This document shows, piece by piece, positions 23,148 through 30,900 of a stretch of 33,489 nt of DNA (its first letter is position 1; every line of letters starts with the position of its first letter). The notes under the pieces were generated by a model that worked only from the letters and a program-made list of their open reading frames with translations, did no database searches and was not told where the DNA came from. The stretch is from CAZMOK01 sp964567785 (lineage in GTDB: Bacteria > Bacteroidota > Bacteroidia > Bacteroidales > JAGOPY01), in assembly GCA_964567785.1 (NCBI GenBank), contig CAZMOK010000029.1, positions 1-33,489 of the forward strand. Reading direction: 5' to 3'. The translations under genes were made by a program, and so were the position numbers.

Positions 23148-24632
23148 ATGAAGAAATTAATACTGATTGCAGGAATATTGCTGGCATCTGCAGCAGTTGT
23201 CTTTTCCCAGGAACCACTGGATGACAAAGACATTGCAGATGCCATAGAAAACGAATATCTGTTTGACCATGCCATTGACGTAAACCAGGTTGATGTGCAG
23301 GTTGTGGACGGAATTGCAGAACTGACAGGAACGGTTGACAACATCAAGGCCAAAGAACGGGCCGGCAACATTGCCAGCCTCGTGAAAGGGGTCAGAACAG
23401 TGTCCAACCGCATAGATGTTGAGCCTTCGGTGGTGCTGAGCGATGAGGGAATACAAGAAAAAATAGAGTATGCATTGCTCATGGACCCTGCCACTGAATC
23501 GTATGAAGTCAACGTAAAGGTCAACAACAATGTGGTAACCCTTGAAGGCACTGTTGACTCATACCGGGAAAAAAAGCTATGTGGTGATGTGGCTAAATCA
23601 GTTAAAGGAGTTACAGCACTCAAAAATGAAATTGCCATTGATTACGAAGAAGAACGTCCTGACTTTGAGATCAAGCAGGACATAGAGGAGGCGATGAAAT
23701 GGAATGCAATGATAGACGATGGCCTTATCAATGTGGATGTTAAGAATGGTAAGGTAGTACTCAGCGGAACAGTGGGCAGCTCCATGGAAAAGAACAATGC
23801 TTATTTTTCTGCCTGGGTTGCCGGTGTAGAATCGGTAGATGATTCCAGGCTGGAAGTTGAATGGTGGGCCGAAGATGAAGAGCTGAGGAAAAACAAGTAC
23901 GTCCCGAAGTCGGACGAAGAGATCAAAAAGGCCATTCTGGATGCAGCCTTATACGATCCACGCCTTTTAATGTTTGAGATCACACCTGAAGTTGAAAACG
24001 GATGGGTGACCCTCAGAGGCAGTGTTGATAACCTGAAGTCGAAAACAGCAGCAGAGAAACTGGCTGATAACACAACCGGTGTAACCGGTGTTACAAACAG
24101 GATCAAGGTCAAGGCTGATGCGAAGCCCACCGATAATGAGATAGAGGCCAATATCAGCTCAGGCCTGTGGAACAATGCAATTACGGAAGCCTGGGAAATT
24201 GATGTCACTGTGTACAATGGCATTGCAACTCTTTCTGGGGTGGTTGACAGCTACCTCGAAAAGATGGAAGCTGAGTGGATAGCCAGCGGAGTTGAAGGCG
24301 TTACAGAAGTCAACAACAACATCACGGTAAGTTATCCATACAGCTACTACTGGTGGGGTCATTACCCGTACTACGATCTTTACATGACACCACCCGACCC
24401 TGCCAACACACCTACAGCTTATTACCTTGAAGATTCAGAAATAAAGGGTAATATCAGCAGTGAATTGTGGTGGAGCCCTTTTGTTGACAAGGACCAGGTA
24501 AATGTTGAAGTCAACAATGGTCATGTAACCCTTACAGGAACCGTCGATAGTTGGAGAGAATTTGAAAAAGCTGCAGAGAATGCCTGGGAAGGCGGTGCAT
24601 GGTCGGTATCCAATAATCTGATCGTTAAATAG
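23148..24632 (+). CDS. Secreted periplasmic protein with six BON domains
   Basis: The 494-residue protein has a signal peptide (MKKLILIAGILLASAAVVFS, cleavage near residue 21, no lipobox). Six BON domains follow at about 25-92, 95-168, 170-243, 258-327, 330-402 and 427-494, each with a V(T/V)L(E/S/T)G(T/V/S)V-type strand. An aromatic linker (YPYSYYWWGHYPYYDLYM) separates domains 5 and 6. The lipoprotein at 29320-30834 has the same architecture and shares segments such as KNKYV/KDKYI, DPRLL and LWWSP(F/W)VD, so the two are paralogues. OsmY-like proteins in this family protect the envelope under osmotic or other stress. Four or more genes of stress type make up this operon. Confidence 0.87.
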   Translation: MKKLILIAGILLASAAVVFSQEPLDDKDIADAIENEYLFDHAIDVNQVDVQVVDGIAELTGTVDNIKAKERAGNIASLVKGVRTVSNRIDVEPSVVLSDEGIQEKIEYALLMDPATESYEVNVKVNNNVVTLEGTVDSYREKKLCGDVAKSVKGVTALKNEIAIDYEEERPDFEIKQDIEEAMKWNAMIDDGLINVDVKNGKVVLSGTVGSSMEKNNAYFSAWVAGVESVDDSRLEVEWWAEDEELRKNKYVPKSDEEIKKAILDAALYDPRLLMFEITPEVENGWVTLRGSVDNLKSKTAAEKLADNTTGVTGVTNRIKVKADAKPTDNEIEANISSGLWNNAITEAWEIDVTVYNGIATLSGVVDSYLEKMEAEWIASGVEGVTEVNNNITVSYPYSYYWWGHYPYYDLYMTPPDPANTPTAYYLEDSEIKGNISSELWWSPFVDKDQVNVEVNNGHVTLTGTVDSWREFEKAAENAWEGGAWSVSNNLIVK

Positions 24633-24650
24633 AGAAAACATACAAGGATA

Positions 24651-24703
24651 GCCGGAAATGCCCAATCCTACAGACCCAGCATGCGACCCGGGTATTTTCC
24701 GGC
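24651..24703 (+). terminator. Long-loop hairpin after the six-BON gene
   Basis: GCCGGAAAT (24651-24659) can pair with ATTTTCCGGC (24694-24703) across a loop of about 34 nt. No T-run follows, so a terminator role is uncertain. Confidence 0.35.
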
Positions 24704-24853
24704 GCCTTGTAAAGTAAAATAAGCCAATGGATACTAAAAAAGCAAGAAAAAAAGCAGGCAGGATGTTCGCCTCTGAAAGGGGACTCGAAGGGCAGAAATA
24801 AAGAAATTCTGCTATTAACTTTTCCAATGTGGTAAATTCTAACATCAGGTTTT

Positions 24854-25570
24854 ATGAGAATTTTGATAACAGGTACAAGTTCAGGAATAGGAAATGCCCT
24901 TGCCCATGAATATTTGGATAAGGGAGGTGAAGTTTTCGGGATCAGCAGAAGCACTGACGAAGAACTCGCCGGTAAAAAAGACTACCATCACCTTTCACAG
25001 GACCTGGGCGAGCTGGATGAACTCCCACAGCAGATCGAGGGGTTTACCGGCAAGGCAAAGACCTTTGACCTGGTAATCCTCAATGCAGGAATGTTACCTA
25101 AGATCAAGGACATGCGCGATACCACGCTCAGAGAGATCAACAAGATTATGGATGTGAATGTATGGTCGAACAAAGTTATCATCGATAAACTCTTCGGCGC
25201 TTCCGATACTGTTCACCAGTTGGTGGCCATCAGCTCGGGTGCAGCAGTGAGCGGTGCCCGCGGATGGAACGCCTACTCCCTTTCGAAGGCAACACTGAAT
25301 ATGCTTATCCAATTGTACGCCAATGAAATTCCTGAAACTCATTTTTCGGCCCTTGCACCCGGTATTATCGACACAGGCATGCAGGAATACATTGCAAGTT
25401 TGCCTGATAACGAATTCGAGGTGATCGACAGGCTGAAATCGATGAGGGGTACCAGCCAGATGCCTCCGCCTAAGGATGCAGTCAACTTACTTATTGAAGC
25501 TTTTGATTATGCTCTGAAATTTGAAAGCGGCTCCTTTCTCGACGTCAGGGACCTTTACCAGGACAGGTAA
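24854..25570 (+). CDS. SDR-family oxidoreductase, sepiapterin/benzil-reductase-like
   Basis: This 238-residue short-chain dehydrogenase has a Rossmann motif ITGTSSGIG (5-13), Arg in GISRS favouring NADP(H), LNAG, the catalytic Ser in ISSGA and the catalytic YSLSK. The C-terminal part (APGIIDTGMQEY) resembles sepiapterin- and benzil-reductase-like SDRs. The substrate is unknown. It shares little beyond family motifs with the SDR at 3543-4316. It follows a 221-nt gap and precedes a small membrane protein by 54 nt. No sigma54-like site was found. Confidence 0.82.
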   Translation: MRILITGTSSGIGNALAHEYLDKGGEVFGISRSTDEELAGKKDYHHLSQDLGELDELPQQIEGFTGKAKTFDLVILNAGMLPKIKDMRDTTLREINKIMDVNVWSNKVIIDKLFGASDTVHQLVAISSGAAVSGARGWNAYSLSKATLNMLIQLYANEIPETHFSALAPGIIDTGMQEYIASLPDNEFEVIDRLKSMRGTSQMPPPKDAVNLLIEAFDYALKFESGSFLDVRDLYQDR

Positions 25571-25624
25571 AGAGATGTGAAGCGTGAAGGGTGAAGCGAA
25601 TTATTCATTATTAATTAATTCATT

Positions 25625-26008
25625 ATGAGTTTTCTTACCATTTTATATATCATTTTAGTTGCGCTGGTCTTGACATTTATTTTTGGTTTCCTCTTTCGTG
25701 TAAGAGGCCCCTGGGGCAGTTACTGGAGTTTTTTTGCAGTGATCTTCCTCGGAATATGGGCGATTACTGTCTGGATGATACCATTCGGGCCATACTGGCG
25801 TGATATTTACTGGTTGCCTCCCCTCGGGGTGGGTATTGTGCTGGCCATCCTGCTGGCTGCTGCGGCACCAAGCCCCAGGACCCGGGCAATAAGGGAGCAG
25901 GAAAAAGAAGAGCTGAGGGAAAGAGAACAGCCTGCAGTGATCACAGGACTGTTTTTCTGGATATTAATGGTGGCACTTGTCGCCATTATAGTTGCAGCAG
26001 TGGTTTAA
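25625..26008 (+). CDS. Small integral membrane protein
   Basis: The 127-residue protein has about four hydrophobic segments (3-24, 33-52, 65-82 and 106-127) and a charged loop REQEKEELREREQ (about 91-103) before the last one. Gly/Trp/Pro-rich turns (RGPWGSYWSFF, PFGPYWRDIYWLPP) lie between segments. I do not recognise a family and cannot assign a function. The gap before it carries GTGAAG repeats (about 25575-25598) and a TTATTCATTATTAATT stretch. It ends 5 nt from the convergent lipid kinase gene. Confidence 0.7.
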   Translation: MSFLTILYIILVALVLTFIFGFLFRVRGPWGSYWSFFAVIFLGIWAITVWMIPFGPYWRDIYWLPPLGVGIVLAILLAAAAPSPRTRAIREQEKEELREREQPAVITGLFFWILMVALVAIIVAAVV

Positions 26009-26013
26009 ACCTT

Positions 26014-26898
26014 TCAGCCTCTTATTATTTCAAGTTTTCCGGAGAGGATCTCAAGGTCAACTTTTTGTTTGCGGCCGGTGGCCTCCCCGTCCACCTGTAA
26101 TTCCTGTGAGGGCGAAACCCTGATAGTCGCTTTTTCAACCTGCAGCACCTTGATGAACCTGTGACCAGACAGCCCACCGGTAAAGAGGGCCACAACAAGG
26201 TAAAAGAAAAACCAGAAAGGAAAGGGCTTTATCACAATGATCTCGAACTTACCGTCGTCCATTTCTCCCTGTGGGTTGATAATTGCGCCGGTGCCATAGT
26301 ATGAAGAGTTTGCCGCAACTACCATTATCGCTTTTGAATTCACCTGCCAGTTACCGGAACTTATAACTGTCCTGAACTTTCTTATGCTTCCGAGTTCTTT
26401 AAAGTACTGTTTAGCATAACCAATAAAACTCCTTACTTTCTCACTCTCAAAACGCCTGATAACCCGGGCATTCATCCCCAGATCGCTCAGGTGCAGGCAG
26501 ATCTTTTCATCTCCGGCCTTTATCACATCCACTTTCCCGGGCGAACCTTTGAACACCTGCCCTACAGCTTCAAGAGGATCTACAGGAATATCCATTTGAT
26601 AAGCCATACCGTTGGCTGAGCCCAGCGGGACTATGCCCACCTTTATATTTTTTCCCATCACGAGGCCGGCCACAAGGTTCACTGTTCCGTCGCCGCCACA
26701 GGCCACGGCAATGGAGGGGCGAAACGACTCAAGCTCATTCCTCATGCGTGCTTCATCTCCCACACCTGTCATCTCATAGATCCTGCATTTATAGCCCGCA
26801 GCATCTGACTGGCGGATGATCTCGTCCTCCAGGTTTTCTGCAATTCCCTCTCCCGCTTTGGGGTTAAGAAAAAATATTACCTTTCTGTTGTAGTTCAC
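26014..26898 (-). CDS. Diacylglycerol/lipid kinase family protein
   Basis: The 294-residue protein is of the DagK/YegS/BmrU type, which phosphorylates diacylglycerol or related lipids with ATP. It shows FLNPKAGEG (10-18), ACGGDGTVN (66-74) and PLGSANGMA (91-99). The last motif is usually GTxND; here Ser and Gly replace Thr and Asp, which may alter lipid specificity. The C-terminal beta domain has DGEATGRK. The start codon is GTG. The gene is divergent from an App1-type phosphatidate phosphatase across only 72 nt; kinase and phosphatase would catalyse opposite reactions on the same lipid pool. Sphingosine or other lipid substrates are possible. Confidence 0.85.
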   Translation of the reverse strand: MNYNRKVIFFLNPKAGEGIAENLEDEIIRQSDAAGYKCRIYEMTGVGDEARMRNELESFRPSIAVACGGDGTVNLVAGLVMGKNIKVGIVPLGSANGMAYQMDIPVDPLEAVGQVFKGSPGKVDVIKAGDEKICLHLSDLGMNARVIRRFESEKVRSFIGYAKQYFKELGSIRKFRTVISSGNWQVNSKAIMVVAANSSYYGTGAIINPQGEMDDGKFEIIVIKPFPFWFFFYLVVALFTGGLSGHRFIKVLQVEKATIRVSPSQELQVDGEATGRKQKVDLEILSGKLEIIRG

Positions 26899-26970
26899 GG
26901 CAATTTCAAAAATACCCTTTTTTGGTCTGTATTTTGATTTAAGTTCAATTTCATTGCAAACTTCTTAACA

Positions 26971-28101
26971 TTGAATAAAAACCTGAAATACCTCTACAAA
27001 AAGGCCAGGAGCCCTTTCAAAGCTGTAAAGCTTTTCATTAAGAAGCAGCTCGGCTTCCTGGGAATTCCTGTGATTGTACCGTATACCGCCTACGGCAATC
27101 ACGAAAAGATCTTCATTACAGGTGCTGTTGTTGAGGATAAAGGCCTGGCAAAGCCGAAGGAAGGACAGAAACTGTGGAAGAACATACTCGCAATGATCAA
27201 AAGATACGCCGGTGATGAGATTGCAGGCGCCAGGGTCAGGATAACCTTCAAAGATCATTCGGAAATAGTCCGGACAAACGAGGACGGTCTGTTTCACACC
27301 ATTCTTCCTGTGAATGGTTCCATTTCAGGGATAAGGACGTGGGATTCGATTACTTATTCGTTTGCTGACCAGATAATTGAAGGTCAGGATAAGGGGGAAA
27401 TTACCGGTCCGGTCCATTTTCCAGGGCCCGGCGCTGATTTTATGGTGGTTTCGGATATCGATGACACAGTGATGATCTCACATTCAACAAAAGTCTTCAG
27501 GAAGCTGCGGCTTATGCTTTTCAAGAATGCCCTCACCCGGTCTCCTTTCGAAGGCGTGTCAGCTTTTTACAAAGCGCTCGCACAACCCTCGAACGGAGGC
27601 CAGCGTTCAGTGTTTTATGTATCTGCCAGCGAGTGGAACCTCTATGACCTGCTGGTCGATTTTTTTGCCTTCAGGGGAATACCCAGAGGCCCCCTGCTAC
27701 TGAGCGATACCAAGATGAAACTCACAAGGTTCTGGCGTTCAGGCAAAAGTCACAACGAAAAGGCGGATAAAATAAAAGATCTTTTTGAGTTCTACCCAAA
27801 CAGGGATTTTATCCTTATAGGCGACAGCGGTCAGAAAGACCCTGAGATCTATCTCGAAATACTCGAAATGTTCCCCTCAAGGGTCAAAGCAATATATATC
27901 CGGCATATCGGAAGTAAAAAGATCAACAAACAGCTCTCAGATATCATTAAGGAAGCCGGGGAGCTGGGCGCTGAAATGATCCTGGCAAGAACCACGATAG
28001 AAGCTGCCAGGCACGCAGCCGAAAAAGGATATATCAGAAAAGAACTGGTTGAAGGGATCAGGTCGGAAAAATATTTTGAAGAACAGAAGCCCGCCCTTTG
28101 A
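26971..28101 (+). CDS. App1-type (DUF2183) phosphatidate phosphatase-like protein
   Basis: The 376-residue protein has an N-terminal region with a beta-rich domain (about 45-140) and a C-terminal App1/DUF2183 catalytic domain. The HAD-like nucleophile motif DIDDTVMIS starts at Asp162 with Asp164 as likely acid, followed by FYVSASEWN, RGPLLLSD, HNEKADKIK and LIGDSGQKDPEIY. Yeast App1 dephosphorylates phosphatidate to diacylglycerol. The only plausible start is a TTG at 26971: the first in-frame ATG is about 70 residues inside. No signal peptide is visible. The divergent lipid kinase gene lies 72 nt away. Confidence 0.85.
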   Translation: MNKNLKYLYKKARSPFKAVKLFIKKQLGFLGIPVIVPYTAYGNHEKIFITGAVVEDKGLAKPKEGQKLWKNILAMIKRYAGDEIAGARVRITFKDHSEIVRTNEDGLFHTILPVNGSISGIRTWDSITYSFADQIIEGQDKGEITGPVHFPGPGADFMVVSDIDDTVMISHSTKVFRKLRLMLFKNALTRSPFEGVSAFYKALAQPSNGGQRSVFYVSASEWNLYDLLVDFFAFRGIPRGPLLLSDTKMKLTRFWRSGKSHNEKADKIKDLFEFYPNRDFILIGDSGQKDPEIYLEILEMFPSRVKAIYIRHIGSKKINKQLSDIIKEAGELGAEMILARTTIEAARHAAEKGYIRKELVEGIRSEKYFEEQKPAL

Positions 28102-28222
28102 GCCGTTGTTGAAAATTCTCCACAAGGCAGGGTCGCTCCATAAATCCAGACTGCCCGAAACACGTTGTATTTACCTCATTTCCAATTTTTTTAACACCTA
28201 TTGGATTCCGTTTCCCTTAATG

Positions 28223-28238
28223 CGGTATGGGAATTGCC
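28223..28238 (+). promoter_or_regulatory. sigma54-type promoter candidate for the second universal stress gene
   Basis: CGGTATGGGAATTGCC has GG at 28224-28225, ten bases, then GC at 28236-28237. It shares GGTATGG-R-WWTTGC with 16517-16532. The predicted start near 28249 leaves an 18-nt leader containing AAGGAAAGG before the ATG at 28268. No A(A/T)TACAC box is present upstream; the nearest is TTGTATTT at 28165 in the reverse sense. Confidence 0.4.
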
Positions 28239-28267
28239 CTGTTTATTTAAGGAAAGGAATAATTATT

Positions 28268-29140
28268 ATGGGATCAATACTAACTTACATACACAATATG
28301 AAGCAAGCGGGCAACCTTGTTGACTATTCGGTTGGACTGGCCCGCGACCTGAAAAAAGAAGTGGACCTGCTCAGCACTGTAAACCTGAAGAACTTTCCCC
28401 TGGGTATCCCCATCGCAGAACCTCCTCATCATAAATACGATGAAATGAATGTTGGGGAGATCATGAAAAAACTTAATTCGGAAATGAGAGCCGAGGTAAT
28501 TAGAGTGAAACGCAGGATCACAAATCCGCCTCAGATAAATTTTTTCACCGAAAGAGGAGTCAGTTACAAGGTGATCGAACAATATGTGAATAATAACCGG
28601 TACGATTTCATAGTTGTTTCGGCCAATACAGAGAATGAATACCTGATCAACGACCGGAACATGGATATCATAAAACACAATGAACCGCCGGTTTGGGTCA
28701 TCCCTCACAATGCACAATACAAACCTTCGGAATCGATCATTTATGCTACCGATCTCGAAGAAGATGACATTCCGACACTGAAAAAGGTAGCTGACCTGGC
28801 TGAGAAAAGCGCTGCAAAGATCTCAATAGTTCATGTTGTTGATGACCCCGAAACGAAAAGCAGGATTGAAAAGGCAGGGACTTCAGAAGATCTCATTAAG
28901 AAAGTGAGATATGAAAATATTGAACTTGTTACTGTTCTCAGGGAAAAAGACAAGAGGCCCGACCAGGTAATCAATGAGTTTGCGAAGCAGATAGGATCCA
29001 CCCTGATTGTTGTTCTCAAAGAAAATAAGAGCTTCTTTGAAAAACTTTTCAGAAGAAGTACAACAAAAGACCTGATAGATGTTTCCGACATACCAGTCCT
29101 TGTTTATCATGAAGATAAATTCAAACATGACACAGGTTAA
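28268..29140 (+). CDS. Divergent universal stress protein, two Usp-like domains
   Basis: The 290-residue protein contains two Usp-like halves, about 1-147 and 152-290. The second half begins SIIYATDLEEDDIPTLKKVADLAEK and ends VSDIPVLVYH, both typical of UspA folds, with LIVVLKENKSFFEKLFRRSTTKDLI in between where the G-2x-G-9x-G(S/T) ATP loop would be; that loop is not recognisable, so ATP binding is doubtful. An upstream in-frame ATG at 28049 lies in the preceding gene; the ATG at 28268 follows AAGGAAAGG and was chosen. A sigma54-like promoter lies just upstream, as for the other universal stress gene. Confidence 0.78.
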   Translation: MGSILTYIHNMKQAGNLVDYSVGLARDLKKEVDLLSTVNLKNFPLGIPIAEPPHHKYDEMNVGEIMKKLNSEMRAEVIRVKRRITNPPQINFFTERGVSYKVIEQYVNNNRYDFIVVSANTENEYLINDRNMDIIKHNEPPVWVIPHNAQYKPSESIIYATDLEEDDIPTLKKVADLAEKSAAKISIVHVVDDPETKSRIEKAGTSEDLIKKVRYENIELVTVLREKDKRPDQVINEFAKQIGSTLIVVLKENKSFFEKLFRRSTTKDLIDVSDIPVLVYHEDKFKHDTG

Positions 29141-29157
29141 AAATTGCGGATAATCTT

Positions 29158-29175
29158 TGTGGAAGATATTACACA
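29158..29175 (+). promoter_or_regulatory. Candidate activator site TGTG-N10-CACA with ATTACAC box
   Basis: TGTG (29158-29161) and CACA (29172-29175) form a dyad whose right half is ATTACACA, identical to 21427-21434. ATTACAC ends 77 nt before the GG of the sigma54-like site at 29248-29265. Its role as enhancer is inferred. Confidence 0.35.
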
Positions 29176-29247
29176 GGGATTAAATGCTAAACTTCCGGAA
29201 AGACCTCAAAGCAAATCAAATACAGAGGATACACGAAAAAAATGCAT

Positions 29248-29265
29248 TATGGCATAATCTTTCCG
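29248..29265 (+). promoter_or_regulatory. sigma54-type promoter candidate for the six-BON lipoprotein
   Basis: TATGGCATAATCTTTCCG has GG at 29251-29252, ten bases, then CC at 29263-29264. TGGCATA is shared with the sites at 4-22 and 21522-21540. The -12 G is replaced by C. A small dyad ATTATG-G-CATAAT covers the -24 box. The start would be near 29276. Confidence 0.4.
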
Positions 29266-29319
29266 GTTAGTCATATGCGATCATCAAAACAAGAAATAAA
29301 AAACAAAAAACTATAAGCC

Positions 29320-30834
29320 ATGATCAAAAAGATACATTTACTGGCAATCATTTCATTACTGGCAGTATACTCACTCACAGGTTGTGAGAATATGCCGGGA
29401 ACAGCAGAAGAAAAAAAACCTATGACGATTACCGATAATACAATAGAAACGGCGATCGTAAATGAATTTGAAGCTTACCCCTATATTTCGGAGGATTCCA
29501 TAGAAGTGGAGGTAGACGACTATATAGTGACCTTAAGCGGTTCAGCAGACAATATCCTGGAAAAAGAGAAAGCCACTGACCTGGCCTCAATGATCAGAGG
29601 CGTGGATGCAGTGATCAACGTTGTTGATGTGGAATGCAAAGTGGTGGAAGACCAGGAGCTTAAAGAAAAAACTGAATACGCATTGTCAGCCGATCCAGTT
29701 CTCGAGGCATACAAGATCATTGTTAAGGTCGACAGCGGCATTGTGGACCTTCACGGTGCCCTCGATTCATGGCATCAGACACAACTTGCCGGTGATGTTG
29801 TGAAGAAAATCACAGGAGTTAGAAAAGTCAACAACAATATCGCTTTTGCTTATGATGAAGACAGGGCCGGACTGGAGATCAAGGAAGATATTGAAAGCCT
29901 TATGAAAAACGACATCAGGATTGAAAGTGGCCTTATTGACATTGAGATCGAAAAAGGTACCGTGATCCTGTCGGGAAAGGTAGGTAGCGCTGCAGAAAAA
30001 TCGCTTGCAATAGTTCATGCATACGCCGAAGGTGTGGATTCAGTTATAGCTGAAGACCTTGAGGTTTCGCATGAGGCAAGGGATTCGTTACTGAGGAAAG
30101 ATAAATATATTGATAAGACCAGCCTGGAGATCATTAACGCCATACAGAAATCTTTTCTGCAAGATCCCAGGTTACTAAATCACAATATTGAAGTAGAAGT
30201 GGACGACGGAAAGGTTACCCTTAACGGAACCGTAAGCAACCTGAGGGCTAAGAATGCTGCAGAGGAAGATGCCCGCAACGTGGTTGGCGTATGGGGCGTT
30301 AAAAATAACATAACTGTCGAACCAATGGAATTTGACATTCCTGAAAATGTTGCTGATAATGTAAGGGTTGCCATGGAAAGCCATCCGCTATTCGAAGATT
30401 ATACAATAGTTACCGAAAGCGATGATGAGGGCAGGGTCACCCTTGAAGGCAGAGTGCATTATTATTTTGAAAAAGAGCAGGCCGAAGAACTCGCTTCAAA
30501 GGTTTATGGTGTTGCCGAAATTGAAAATAACATTGAGGTTACAGACGGGTTGGCGGCTCCAATTGATGTTACTCCTGCCAGGCCAGATCTCCCCGTTATA
30601 AGGAAGCCTCAGATCAAATCTGACGAGCAATTGCTTGATGATGTGAACTACCAGCTATGGTGGTCGCCGTGGGTCGACAGAAACCAGGTGGATGTTGCCG
30701 TGGAGGATGGTAAAGTAACCCTCAGCGGTACGGTCAATTCAACCATGGAAATGAGGCATGCAGTCAAGAATGCTTACGAGGGCGGCGCTTTTGAGGTTGA
30801 CAACAACCTGAAAGTCGACTTCTGGGAAATGTGA
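29320..30834 (+). CDS. Lipoprotein with six BON domains
   Basis: The 504-residue protein has a lipoprotein signal with lipobox LTGC (Cys near residue 22). Six BON domains follow at about 36-103, 106-175, 178-250, 265-335, 338-412 and 430-502. A Pro-rich linker (VTPARPDLPVIRKP) precedes the last domain where the paralogue at 23148-24632 has an aromatic linker. Shared segments include RKDKYI before domain 4, DPRLL in domain 4 and LWWSPWVDRNQVDV in domain 6, so both derive from one six-domain ancestor. This one should be membrane-anchored, its paralogue soluble in the periplasm. It is followed after 66 nt by a PfpI/DJ-1 gene. Confidence 0.87.
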   Translation: MIKKIHLLAIISLLAVYSLTGCENMPGTAEEKKPMTITDNTIETAIVNEFEAYPYISEDSIEVEVDDYIVTLSGSADNILEKEKATDLASMIRGVDAVINVVDVECKVVEDQELKEKTEYALSADPVLEAYKIIVKVDSGIVDLHGALDSWHQTQLAGDVVKKITGVRKVNNNIAFAYDEDRAGLEIKEDIESLMKNDIRIESGLIDIEIEKGTVILSGKVGSAAEKSLAIVHAYAEGVDSVIAEDLEVSHEARDSLLRKDKYIDKTSLEIINAIQKSFLQDPRLLNHNIEVEVDDGKVTLNGTVSNLRAKNAAEEDARNVVGVWGVKNNITVEPMEFDIPENVADNVRVAMESHPLFEDYTIVTESDDEGRVTLEGRVHYYFEKEQAEELASKVYGVAEIENNIEVTDGLAAPIDVTPARPDLPVIRKPQIKSDEQLLDDVNYQLWWSPWVDRNQVDVAVEDGKVTLSGTVNSTMEMRHAVKNAYEGGAFEVDNNLKVDFWEM

Positions 30835-30900
30835 TAACAGTTTTTTTCAACTTAAATACATCATTACTTTTTACCGACAATCAATCAAAATATATACATC

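Noticed and set aside
24727..24801. 24-codon basic open frame (MDTKKARKK...) after the six-BON gene
   Set aside because: No ribosome site, no homology and very short; not enough to call a gene.
26923..26937. GG-N10-GA sequence upstream of the App1 gene
   Set aside because: The -12 C is missing and there is no A(A/T)TACAC box upstream.
28049..28267. Longer start for the second universal stress protein at 28049
   Set aside because: It would begin inside the App1 gene and read through the gap; the ATG at 28268 follows AAGGAAAGG and starts the conserved region.
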